Source of the DNA: Budorcas taxicolor
Taxonomy: Eukaryota > Chordata > Mammalia > Artiodactyla > Bovidae
Length of the DNA: 64,000 nucleotides
Direction of reading: 5' to 3'
NCBI RefSeq assembly: GCF_023091745.1
Contig: NC_068928.1
Coordinates: 12,356,001-12,420,000, forward strand
Shown here: piece by piece, positions 37,701-49,700 of the stretch
Layout: each line of letters opens with the position of its first letter
Numbering within the stretch: the stretch's first letter is position 1
Notes under the pieces: generated by a model
What the model was told of the DNA's origin: nothing
What the model saw: only the letters and a program-made list of their open reading frames with translations
Databases searched by the model: none
Translations under genes and position numbers: made by a program

Positions 37701-40700
37701 CTGGTGGGCTGTAGTCCATGGGGTCGCAAAGAATCAGACACAACTGAGTGACTGAACAGCAGCAACCACCACCTGCTGTTTAAAAACTTCAGTGTTGCGT
37801 ACTCATGGATACCAACGTCTATTTTCTAAATTTTTTCCGCTCAGTTTCAGGAATCTGGCTGCTGCTTTAACCTTTACAGCAACCCGAATTCCTTATGCCA
37901 TGATGTATGGGCTTTGGTCACTTTTCTCCTAAAGGATAGCCTAGTATTAAATCTTTCAGTCACAGTATTGCAGTCTCACAGTGTGATAGCTTTCTGTTCT
38001 TGACCTGATGGGCAGTACTTACTTGATGTTTCTTCTTACTGGGTAAAAAAAGCAGAATGAATTAAGTCTTTGAAATCATTTAGTAATATTTTTAAATTGC
38101 TTTAGTAAACTGAAGCTTTAAAGCATTGATATAATTTTCAGATATAGTATTTCCCAGAGCTTTTCAATTTTGAATATTCCACTTTGGCTGGTTTTACTTA
38201 TGGAAATTTCATTTAGAAGAATTTTTCTAAAATGACAGAAGAGCCTAAGATTTCTGTAAAGTAAGTCATTTTAGAGCAAGTAAATAGCATAAATATTCAG
38301 GTAATCATTAGAGCTAAAAAACATTGAGTATACGTTTAATATAAAGACAGCTTGATTTATGTGCAAGATTTATAATTCTGTATTTAAATGATACTTAGAG
38401 AGTTAAAGTCTACTGACTTTCCCATGAATCAGGACATTTTAAGAAGTAATAGGAATACTTGGAATTCTGTACATTTAAAAATTATTAGATGGAAAACTTC
38501 CAAATAGTTTTAAGCCACTGGGATATAAATAAGTACTTTAGGAAATAATGGTGAACCCTCTCTCCCCACCCTACCTCCCACTATTTTATTTTATTTATTT
38601 ATTTTTAAGATGTAAATAACATATTTAATTTTTTTAATAGAATTGAAAGCGGGTTTGTCCCCCAACAATCTAGATGGAAAATGCCCTTTCCCATGAAGTT
38701 TTCTAAGTATAGATAAATACGCTCACCAAAAAGCATCTTGAAGTACTGCTGACTTCATTAATGTCTCTATGCCTCAGTTTCGTTCTCTTTAAAGTGGGAA
38801 TTTGGGGACTTCCCTGGTGGTCCAGAGGCTAAGGCTCCTTGCTTCCAATGCAGGAGGCCTGGGTTTGATCCCTGGTCAGGGAACTCGATCCCACATGCTG
38901 CAACTAAGACCCGGTGCAGTCAAATAAACAAATAAAAATAAATAAACAAATAATAATAAAGTGGGAATTTTGAGGAGACCTTACTTGTTGATTTTTTCCT
39001 TTCGATTAAATGAAGCAGAGCATGTAGAACACCCAGGACATTGCTTAGTAGAGCTAAGTAATATATTTCATTTAGGTTTTTTTTTCCCCTATACTACAAA
39101 GCTAGTCATCAAGACAGTATGGTACTGGCACAAAGACAGAAATATAGATCAGTGGAACAAAATAGAAAGCCCAGCGATAAATCCACACACCGATGGACAC
39201 CTTATCTTTGACAAAGAAGGCAAGAATATGCAATGGAGAAAGGACAATCTCTTTAACAAGTGGTGCTGGGAAAACTGGTTAACCACTTGTAAAAGAATGA
39301 AACTAGAACACGTTCTAATACCATACACAAAAATAAACTCAATGTGGATTAAAGATCTAAATGTAAGATCAGAAAGTACAGAGCTCCTAGAGGAAAACAG
39401 GCAAAACACTCTCTGATGTAAATCATAGCAGGATCCTCTATGACCCCCCTCCCAGAGTAATGGAAATAAAACCAAAAATAAACAAATGGGACCTAATTAA
39501 ACTTAAAAGCTTTTGCACAACAAAGGAAACTATAAGCAAGGTGAAAAGACAGCCTTCAGAATGGGAGCAAATAATAACAAATGAAGCAACAGACAAAGAA
39601 TTAATCTCAAAAATATATAAGCAACCCCCCCCCCCCACTATTTTAATAACATGTAAGAATGGGAATATATGAGCTTTTTAAGATGACTTTGTTATAACAG
39701 TTTAGTTCTGGGCATGACTGAAAATTTTAAGTTTTATAATTACCCAGGATATGTACACATCTGTTCATAATGGAATTTTCACATACTTGGAAGGAAAGAA
39801 ATTACGAATAGATCCATTCTATTTATGTTTGAAGATTTTTTTTCTTTTTAACCATTGTAGCTTGAATATATAAATCGTATTTATTTTAACACATTCATTA
39901 ACTGTTTGTGAGTTATTTAACAATTTTTCATTTCATCTTTAGGCTTGTGTTGTAAAACGTGAATTTAAGAAAGCAGAGCAGTTAATTAAACATGCAGTGT
40001 ATTTGGCACGGTACGTGATTGTTATTAAAAATACCATTTAAAACTGTCTCTCTCTATTTTATATCCTAATGGTTTTGTATCTTTTTATAGGGATCATTTT
40101 GGATCCAAACACCCAAAATATTCTGATACACTGCTAGATTATGGGTTCTACTTACTCAATGTAGATAATATCTGTCAGTCTGTTGCAATTTATCAGGTAT
40201 GTTAATAGTTACACTTTTTCTTTCAACCTAAATTGACTTGCTGACCTATAATTCGTTTATGGTGTATAAACTACTCTCTAAAAATAACTTTTTTGGAGCC
40301 CTTTCTCATATATGGCACACCATTATTTTACTAAATAATAACAAGTAAAACTTAAGTTCTTTAGGAATTAAAGAAGTAAAACTTCTTAAGAATTACTGTT
40401 TTAGGAATTAAAGAGACTCATCTAGGGAAAAAGTTTGGAGTTGTGGGTCGGTATTTAGGAGTAGTTTTCAATTTTTTCTTTTTACCCAGATGATGTCTTT
40501 GTTGTTACTTTAGCACAAATCATTATAGCTGACTTTGTAGTAGCAAGAAGGGTAGATAACAGTTATTTTAGGCCTTAGTCAATCTTAGGTACATGATTTG
40601 TTACGCCATCACTCTGGACAAGGTATCCCTGATTTCATAGTTTATTTCTGAAGAGGATATAGAGAAAAAACACTAATATAATTCCTAAGACATGTGAATG

Positions 40701-43700
40701 ACTTTTTTTAGTAAGCCATTGCCTTTTAGTTCAGACTTAGTCTTCAGAAAATCAAGCCGTGAGTGACTTTTATGTTCTGTTGTGATCTAAATTTGGAGAA
40801 GGAAATGGCAACCCACTCCAGTATTCTTGCCTGGAGAATCCCATGGGCAGAGGAGCCTAGCAGGCCATGGTCCATGGGGTCACAGAGAGTCGGACACGAC
40901 TAAAGCCACTAAGCATACACGTGATCTAACTACAGCAGAGCTTTTTTCCAAAACGGATGGGGTTGAGTATATAAAATATATATTTAAGTCACTAGACTGC
41001 TTAATTTAACTAGGTAGTGTTTTCTAAGGATTCACAGTACTATCAGTTATTTTCTTGACTCTTTCAGGCCGCCCTTGACATTCGGCAGTCAGTGTTTGGT
41101 GGCAAAAATATTCACGTAGCAACAGCTCATGAAGACTTGGCTTATTCTTCTTATGTTCACCAGTATAGCTCTGGGAAATTTGACAATGCACTGTAAGTTC
41201 TGCTTTCCTTTTCATGAGGAATTAAATGCTATTGCTAGTCTGTTTCGTTTAGCTTTTTCCCTAACACAGTACTATTTAACGTATAAATTAATGGGTTAAG
41301 GTTGTCCTCCTAGAACATTGACAAGATCCCTAAAATGTTCTTGAAGTCATTTAAAATCATCCCAATTTATAAGCCATTCATTTAGATCTTATGTGGTTTG
41401 ACATTGAGACTTTTATATCATCATATAAAATGTCTTTTTTTTTTTAAGTATCTCCTTCCGTAATCTTTCCTTGACTAATACAGTAGTGTACAGACTTCAT
41501 CGTAGCATGCCGGAAATACTGGATAATATTGACAGTCATCTTTTTTAATGCATAACTGAGCCTGTAAGAGAGAGGGAGGAAATCCCCAAGGGCCAATAAT
41601 GCACTAAAACCCATAAAGGGCAGGCATGAACTATGGTGTAGCTCTTCTGGGGTGAGAAGGCTTAGCAGGCCTTAGAAGTTTCTGTAGCCTTGGTTGAATA
41701 CCAGTCCTGGTTTTAAGAGATAAGGCATTTAGCCCACAGGAGGCTGTGACTTAAAGCCAAGATCAAAGCTACACCCTCAGGGAAAGAGTAGACCAGGGGA
41801 GAAACTGCCCACTGGCAAGAGAGGTGACATGGAAGTTTGTCCATCTTAGGCTGGGCTCTCAGTTGAACAAAACGAGCCTCATGGGGGAATTTATAGGCTA
41901 TAGACTTCTCCCTTGTATTTGGGCATCATGCATACAGGAAACCCCAAACTGAGGAAAACATTAAGAAGTACTTTGAGACTGCTGATTTCTTTTAGGATGC
42001 TTTTAAGGAGAAAATACAAAGCTCTTGGTAATAATTAACCTTCAGTCCAAGCCATACAGACTTTGCATAGACCTAACTCTACCTAAGATGAACTCACCAT
42101 AAAAAATGGTTTTAAATAAGGGAACGTTTTCTCTGTGAGTCAGAAGACATGATGAACAAGATTAGAACACTATCAGTTAACAGAATGTTTTGGTTGATGC
42201 TATAAAGTAAGGATTCTTAATGACTAAGGGTATAAATGGGTTGGCAAACTATGGTTTGAAGGCAAAATAAAGGTTTATTGGAACCTGGCAGTGCTCATGC
42301 ACTCATGTTTTGTCTGTAGTTGCTTTTATGCTACAACAGCAGAATTGAATAGTTGGGACAGAGAGTGTACCACATAATCTTGAGATGTTTACTGTATGGC
42401 CCTATAGAGGGAAACTTAAGGGAAGAAGGCAGATATAAAAATAAACTGAGGGAACTGTATGTATATCTGAGTCACTTTGCAGTATACCTAAAGCTTACAC
42501 AACACTGTAAATCAAGTATACTTCAATAAGACAGATAAATGGGACTTCCCGGTGGTTCAGTGGTTAAGACTCTACACTTGCAGCACAGGGAGCATGAGTT
42601 ATTTCTGGTTGGGGAACTGATATCCTACCTGCCGCACGGAGCAGCCAAAAATAAACTAATGTAAAATGACTGAGACATGCTGCAGCTTGAATGAATCTTT
42701 AAAACAATGTGCTGAGTGAAAGAAGACCACACCACATTTATATAATTTCATTTGTATGAAATGCCTAGAGTAGGCAAACCTGTAAAAACAGAAAGTAAAT
42801 TGGTGGTTGCCTAGAGTTGGGGGAGTTGGAGGAAAATGAAGTGACTGCTAATGGGCACAAGGTTTCTTTTGGGGGGGATGAAAATATTCTGAAATTAATA
42901 GTGATAGGTGCATAACTCTGAAATATGTCCCAAACCTCCTATTGTACACTTTAAATTGTGGTGGTATGAATTATGTTAATAAACACTTATTATGAAAACA
43001 AATTATAATAGCTAGAATTGGAAAATAGTCATTGACATTAAAACTCAGTAGACAAATTAAATAGCAGACTAGATACAACCAAAGAGACGGCAGTTTGGAA
43101 GATAGATCTGAGAAAATTGATGATCACTTCAGTTCAGTTCAGTGGCTCAGTTGTGTCCGACTCTTTGCGACCCTATGAACTGCAGCATGCCAGGCGTCCC
43201 TGTCCATCACCAACTCCTGGAGTTTACTCAAACTCCTGTCCATTGAGTTGGTGATGTCATCCAATCATCTTATCCTCTGTTGTCCCCTTCTCCTCCAGCC
43301 TTCAATCTTTCCCAGCATCAGGGTCTTTTCCAGTGAGTCAGTTCTCCACATCAGGTGACCGAAGTATTGGAGTCAGCTTCAGCATCAGGCCTTCCAATGA
43401 ATATTCAGGACTGATGTCCTTGAGGATTGACTGGTTTGATCTCCTCTCAGTCCAAGAAGGATGGGAATAGGTGTGGAGTTGTTTGAAAAGGAACTGGCAG
43501 ATAAAATAGACAACTTGCCTTCTGTTTGACAGGATGAGCCATGAAACAATAATCAAACATGTCAGATGAGAATACATGTGGTGAAGAAGAATAAAATAAG
43601 CTGAGTTTAGAGAGTGATGGTAGATTTTCTTTAGGGTCTTGTCTATAGGCTGGTCTGGAAAGACTTCAGTGAGGGTAAACCATATGGGTATTCAGGGAAC

Positions 43701-46700
43701 AACCATTCCAGAGAGACAGTAAGACAAATGCAAGAATTCTGGGCTAGAACTGCTTTACACGTTCAGAAAACTGCAGTTCCTGTGTGGCTAGAAGGGAAAG
43801 AGGGAATTATTTCTGAGACTGGTAGGAGATGTGGTCAGAGAGGTAGCCCAGTGAAAGATCATGTTGTATTAAGCCTTGTAGGCTGTGATAGTTGGTTATG
43901 AGGGAGATAGATGGGAATCCACTGGATGTTTAAAAGTTGATTTAATTATCCTTCAAATAAAAATAAATTAAGGGGGGGGGCGGGGAACTCAGTATACAAA
44001 AGATTGGAACGTTAAAGCAAAAAACTAGTTCTTTACCACAGCTAGTTTTAGAAATTCTACCAGTATTAATGTTATAAATTATGGGGTTTTTTATGCCTAA
44101 ATTATCTGTAACATAAATGCCAGAACTTATCTTCTGTATTGCAGGTTTCATGCAGAAAGAGCTATTGGTATCATTACCCACATCCTACCTGAAGATCATC
44201 TTCTTTTGGCTTCTTCAAAGAGGGTGAAAGGTACCCTTTGTAATCTAGTCTCCTATAGATAGATAGATAGATAGATGTATTTTAAGATTTCTTTAGCTGT
44301 CAATTATAGTAGATGCCTACTCTCTGATATTTTAAAATTGATGGTACATGGTATAAAATAGGAATATTTGTTTATTTCCTCAGACTGTATATTGCTAAAA
44401 CAGCCAATCACTGATTTAACATATTTGCCCACATCTCTTAAGAATTTCCAGTGGTTCATAATGAAAAGTCGTTTGCTTCTCTCATACAGCACTGTTAATA
44501 GGCTAGAATACCTTTCTTTCTTCCTTCCTTGCACTTGCCTCTTCCTTCCTTTTTCTCTTTCCTTTCATTCATTCATTCCTTTCTTTTGAGGGGAGGATTA
44601 AAGAATCACAGTGACACTGCAGATGTGTTTTCACACACCTTCACCTTTATTGTGCAAGATTCTGAAACTCAGTTTCGTATCAGGTTACCTTTAGTGTTGT
44701 AAAGCTCTTACCACATACCACTTTCTTCTTTACTTTTTAACTCTTCTGCAGTCACTACCACGGGCCTTTCATTTTGCTGACGATTGGGTCACCTATGTGG
44801 TAATTCCTTGCATGATGAGTAACTTTTACCTTAATTCTGGAACTAGGCTTTACCCCTCCTCTAAGTTTGCATTTTTGAAGTCATGCAAGTAATACATGAT
44901 TAATGTCAAGAATTAAAAGAGAAAAAATTAAGTTACTTGAAATCTCGTCAATCCAGAATTAACATGTGGGCAAATATTTTTTTTAGACTCTTCTTTCTTC
45001 GAAGACTGAAATGAGTGAATAATTTTTTTTTAGTTCTGTAATCTGCTTTGTTCACTCGATGTAGCACAAACATTTTCTCATTTCAGTACATGCAGGTATA
45101 TATCTTTTTCCTGATTTTTTCTGATGTTTTTCCTAATTTTTTAATGTTTTTAATTGCATGTCTCTTATTGGACCTCTAAATTTTTTTTAACCTTTTGTTC
45201 TTTAAAAATGCTGCCGCTGCTAAGTCGCTTCAGTCGTGTCCGACTCTGTGTGACCCCATAGATGGCAGCCCACCAGGCTGTGAGCTAAATCTCTTACTTT
45301 TTGTGCACATGAACAGTTTTCCTAGCAGTAAAATTGCCTGGTTAAAGAATATGTATTTGTAAAACTTTAAATGGAGTTTGAGGGTCTCGAATAGGACTTT
45401 GAAGTTAAATTATCTTCTTATCTGATTTGACTGGTCAAGTGAGTTAGGAGGAAACCAGTTCTTTTACTTCTATTTGGTTAAAGGTTATATAGTTTGCAAA
45501 TGTGGTTTCAAAGTTTTCAAGAGTGGTTAGGTAGTCCTTGACACAGTTTCATAATTTTAAAAAATTTGCCTTTTCATTTTTGTCTTTCTTCTGTTTGTTT
45601 AAAAAACAATTTCACGTCAGCAAAGCAAACTGATCTGGTAAAATAGAGGGTAATTCTGCAAAATAATTAGTTGTATACTGTTGTTTTTCTTACATTTGAA
45701 ATCCATTATACTATGCAAAATAGAAGACCCCAAAAGTGTTTTTTTTCCTTTCATTAAAATGTAGTACGCTCATCTTTACCAGTTCTTTGGTATGTTATAT
45801 GGTTTATGGTTCTAAACCATAAACATATATAAGTATATACAAATAACATTTATAAAATTTAATTCTAAAGTTTCTGTTCTGATGAGCTTTGATACATGGT
45901 TTGAAAGTACTGATTTTATTGCCTTCTTATTCAGCACTTATTTTAGAGGAGATTGCTATTGACTGTCATAATAAAGAAACTGAACAGAGGCTGCTTCAAG
46001 AAGCTCATGATTTGCACCTGTCTTCACTCCAACTAGCTAAAAAAGCTTTTGGAGAATTTAATGTACAGACTGCAAAACACTATGGAAACCTTGGAAGACT
46101 TTATCAGTCAATGAGAAAATTTAAGGTAGCACATTTTACTGTATTTTTCTGTCTAAGTAATCTTAGGTAATAAAGTACAGTGTGAATAACAAATCTTAAG
46201 TAATGCTTCTTCAGTAATCTTAAATTACAAAGTATACATTTATTATACCTCCACATTATTTCACATAAGAATTGCGAAAATAGCTAGTATAAAACAGTCA
46301 AAATATAAATAAAATTCAAAAATACAAACCATAGAAAAATATATATATCAGACTTAAAACATAGCTCTTAGCTAATAGTTTAAATCGAACACTTAGCAGA
46401 ATGCCTGACACATAGTTAGACGTGCAAGGAAATGTAAGATAATGCAAGTATTATATAATTGTAGTGGTAAAAATATACTGAATTTAGTTTCCTTTTAGAA
46501 TTTTGGGTTATAAATTCTTATTACTGTTCATTCAGTTCAGTTCAGTCTCTCAGTCGTGTCCGACTCTTTGCAACCCCATGAATTGCAGCACACCAGACCT
46601 CCCTGTCCATCACCAACTCCCGGAGTACACTCAGACTCATGTCCATCGAGTTGGTGATGCCATCCAGCCATCTCATCCTCTGTTGTCCCTTACTCCTCCT

Positions 46701-49700
46701 GCCCCCAATCCCTCCCAGCATCAGAGTCAGCTCTTTGCATGAGGTGGCCAAAGTACTGGAGTTTCAGCTTTAGCATCAGTCCTTCCAATGAACACCCAGG
46801 ACTGATCTCCTTTAGAATGGACTAGTTGGATCTCCTTGCAGTCCAAGGGACTCTCAAGAGCCTTCTCCAACATCACAGTTCAAAAGCATCAATTCTTATA
46901 GGGTCACAATAAGAAAGGAATGAGAGTTGCTATCTAAGACATTCATTTTTATCTGAAAATCAGTTTACACATTCCTCAGTTAACCTGTTTAGTTTATTGA
47001 GATTAAAATTGTCAAAACTCAAAATGAAATAATAAACTATACTTCCATGTAAAATAATACAGTTTCTTAACACAGTTCAGTTAAATTTTGGGGTGTGTTA
47101 AATTGAAAGAAGTTTTCATTTTAGAATAGTTTGATGTTAATTTTTTCTAACAGCTTTTTATTACATGGACATGTTTTCTCTTGTCATTTTGGTGTATTTC
47201 AGTGTTTCGTCAGCTTATGTGCGTAGATAGCTTCCCCAAGCCAGTGATGCTTCCTGTAGGCAACTTCTGGAACAGTGTAGTGTCTTCTCTGATCAGATTA
47301 CCTTATGCCATCATAAGCTGTTTTTGGCATTTAGAAGAATGTTACTAATTGGACAAGAGTTGTTGACATAGTAAAAAGTATAACCTAATGGTTAATACAG
47401 CTTGATTATTTTTCAGGAAGCTGAAGAAATGCACATCAAAGCAATTCAGATTAAAGAACAACTTCTTGGTCAAGAAGATTATGAAGTAGCCCTTTCAGTG
47501 GGACATCTGGCTTCTTTATATAATTATGACATGAATCAGTATGAAAATGCTGAGAAACTTTATTTGAGATCTATAGCAATTGGTATGTTTAAAATTGTTT
47601 TAATTGATAAGAGATCAACATGTCTTATATGTTGTATAGGGAAGTGTTAATAATAAATGAGTTTAGAGCTGCTCAGGATCTCCAAGAGCCACTCAGAAGT
47701 GTTCTAAAACATTTTGCTAAAGATTATTTATTGATAATTGAAGCCAGTAATAAGAAATATGACAGTAGTGTGTCAAGTAAAGGCAAAAATAGCTATTTTA
47801 AAAATTTGTGTAAACAATACCTCTAGCCCATCCTCACCCTTCTCCTGATTTTAAAGTAGACCAAGTTCAGCTGTTTTAGAACTTGATATAAATGAAATAC
47901 AATGTATGTTTTTATATGCTTTGTTTCTTTGGTGAACATCAGTTGTGAAATACATCAGTGTTGTTCATATCCCTGTTGCTTATTTCCAGTGCCTTGTAAT
48001 ATTGTATTGAATTAGTATATCATTATTTATCCATTCTACTGTTAGTTGATATTCAGAACATTTGAATTGTTTTCAGTTCAGACTTATCACAAAATAAGGT
48101 CCTGTGGTCATCATCTAATGTTGTGCCTGTTAAAACTCTTCTCATGTTTTTATTAAATTTGTCTGTCACTTTTTTCTTGGTTTATGGAAGTTCTTTATAT
48201 ACTTTAGATGTAACAAGCCCTTTGTTAGTTAAATGTGTTGCAGATAACTGTCCCTCTACTGCTTGTTTCTGAAAAGTCAGAACTGTGGAGTTCCCTGGCA
48301 GTCCAGTGGTTAAAACTCCTCACTGTCACTCCTGAGGGCCTGGGTTCGATCCCTAGTCAGGGAACTAAGATCCCCAAGCCACGTAGCATAACCAAAAAAA
48401 GTCAACTATATAGAAAGGTCTTCTCACAGATGTGTGACTGCCCTTAATTTCTCCTTGCCACTCATTCCTATGAGTGATCAGTCTTGTTAGTTTCTCACTT
48501 ATTTTTCCTGTGTGTTTTGTTTTTGCTTTTTATTTTTGACTGTGCTCTGTCTTGCTGTGCACGGGCTTCGCGCTGCTGAGCATGGGCTCTCGGCATGCAG
48601 GCTTTGGTGGTTGTGTCTCTCAGCTCTAGAGCTTGGACTCTGGAGTAGTTGTGGCTCACTGGCTTAGTTGCCCCAAGGCATGTGGGATCCTCCCACACCA
48701 GAGAGCAAACCTGTGTTCCCTGCATTGGCAGGTGGATTCTTAACCACTGGACCACCAGTGTCGTTCTTCTGTATATTTTTTGGCATAAGTGTTCAGAGAC
48801 ATAAATATTTTACTTTACGTAAAAGGTGGCATACTCCAGATACTTTGCTTTTTTAAAAACAATATGCCCTGTAAATGAGCTGTGAGCTCTTTATGAACTC
48901 CCCTCACGCTATGAAATTTTATAATTTTATTCTAGAGAGACCAACAACCTTAGACAAGAGAAATTTTTTTTTTTAAGTCTTAGAAGTAGGCTGTGGGTAA
49001 GACTGTGTCAGTAAACCCCGATAAAAGAATTGAATCTGTTTCAACTGGAGGGTGGAATGATTGGGAGTTTGGGACTGACATAAACACACTGCTGAGTATA
49101 AAACAGATAACTAGTGAGAACCCACTGTATACCACAGGGAACTCTACTCGATGTTCTGTGGTGACCTAAATGGGAACGAAATCTAAAGAAGTGTGGAGAT
49201 ACATATACACACACACACACACATATATATATATGTATGTATGTATGTATGACTGATTCACTTTGCTGTATAGCACGAAACTTAATATTGTAAAGCAACT
49301 GTATTCCAATAAAAAATTGTTTAAATTGAATCTATTCCTTTTAAAAGGAATAAAACAGAGACACCCTATTTTAAAGAACTAAGCTTGTGTTGTAGAAATT
49401 ATTTGTTATTTCATTATTTGATCTTCCTTTCTTTTTCTGTTTATTTTCAGGGAAGAAACTTTTTGGTGAAGGCTACAGTGGACTGGAATATGATTACCGA
49501 GGTCTCATTAAACTTTACAACTCCATTGGAAATTATGAGAAAGTGTTTGAGTATCACAATGTTCTGTCTAACTGGAACCGGTTACGAGATCGGCAGTATT
49601 CTGTGACCGATGCTCTTGAGGACGTCAACACCAGCCCCCAGTCCACTGAAGAAGTGGTGCAGTCCTTCCTGATTGCGCAGAATGTTGAGGGACCGAGCTG

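Larger units (their letters stand above)
37488..39942 (+). other. APPBP2: APPBP2 intron 6
   Basis: 2.5 kb, with a Bov-tA, a MIR remnant split by a CHR SINE, and an internal L1 ORF2 fragment ending at a C12 run. Positions 37771-38760 and 39650-39942 hold AT-rich sequence with nothing recognised. Confidence 0.92.
41193..44144 (+). other. APPBP2: APPBP2 intron 9
   Basis: 3.0 kb, with a hAT-like fossil, a split L1 3' end, a CHR SINE, a BovB tail and an L2-like segment. Nothing was recognised in 41193-42236. Confidence 0.92.
44231..45934 (+). other. APPBP2: APPBP2 intron 10
   Basis: 1.7 kb, with an ATAG microsatellite 24 nt after the donor and a short minus-strand Bov-A2 piece at 45209-45283. 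The remainder is T-rich with nothing recognised. Confidence 0.92.
47583..49450 (+). other. APPBP2: APPBP2 intron 12
   Basis: 1.9 kb, holding an old minus-strand L1 piece, two CHR SINEs in opposite orientation and an L1 3' UTR with a compound CA/TA/GTAT microsatellite. Confidence 0.92.

Noticed and set aside
38961..39416. 151-codon plus-strand frame
   Set aside because: It is mostly an L1 ORF2 internal fragment; the N-terminal part is unrelated intron sequence.
38577..39645. 12-mer cccactatttta at both ends of a 1.06 kb block as a target-site duplication
   Set aside because: The block contains several older, independent elements, and the 12-mer is low in complexity; probably chance.
47620..47826. 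68-codon frame directly after exon 12
   Set aside because: It lies in intron 12. The splice donor at 47583 and perfect phase into exon 13 account for the gene; this frame has no family resemblance.
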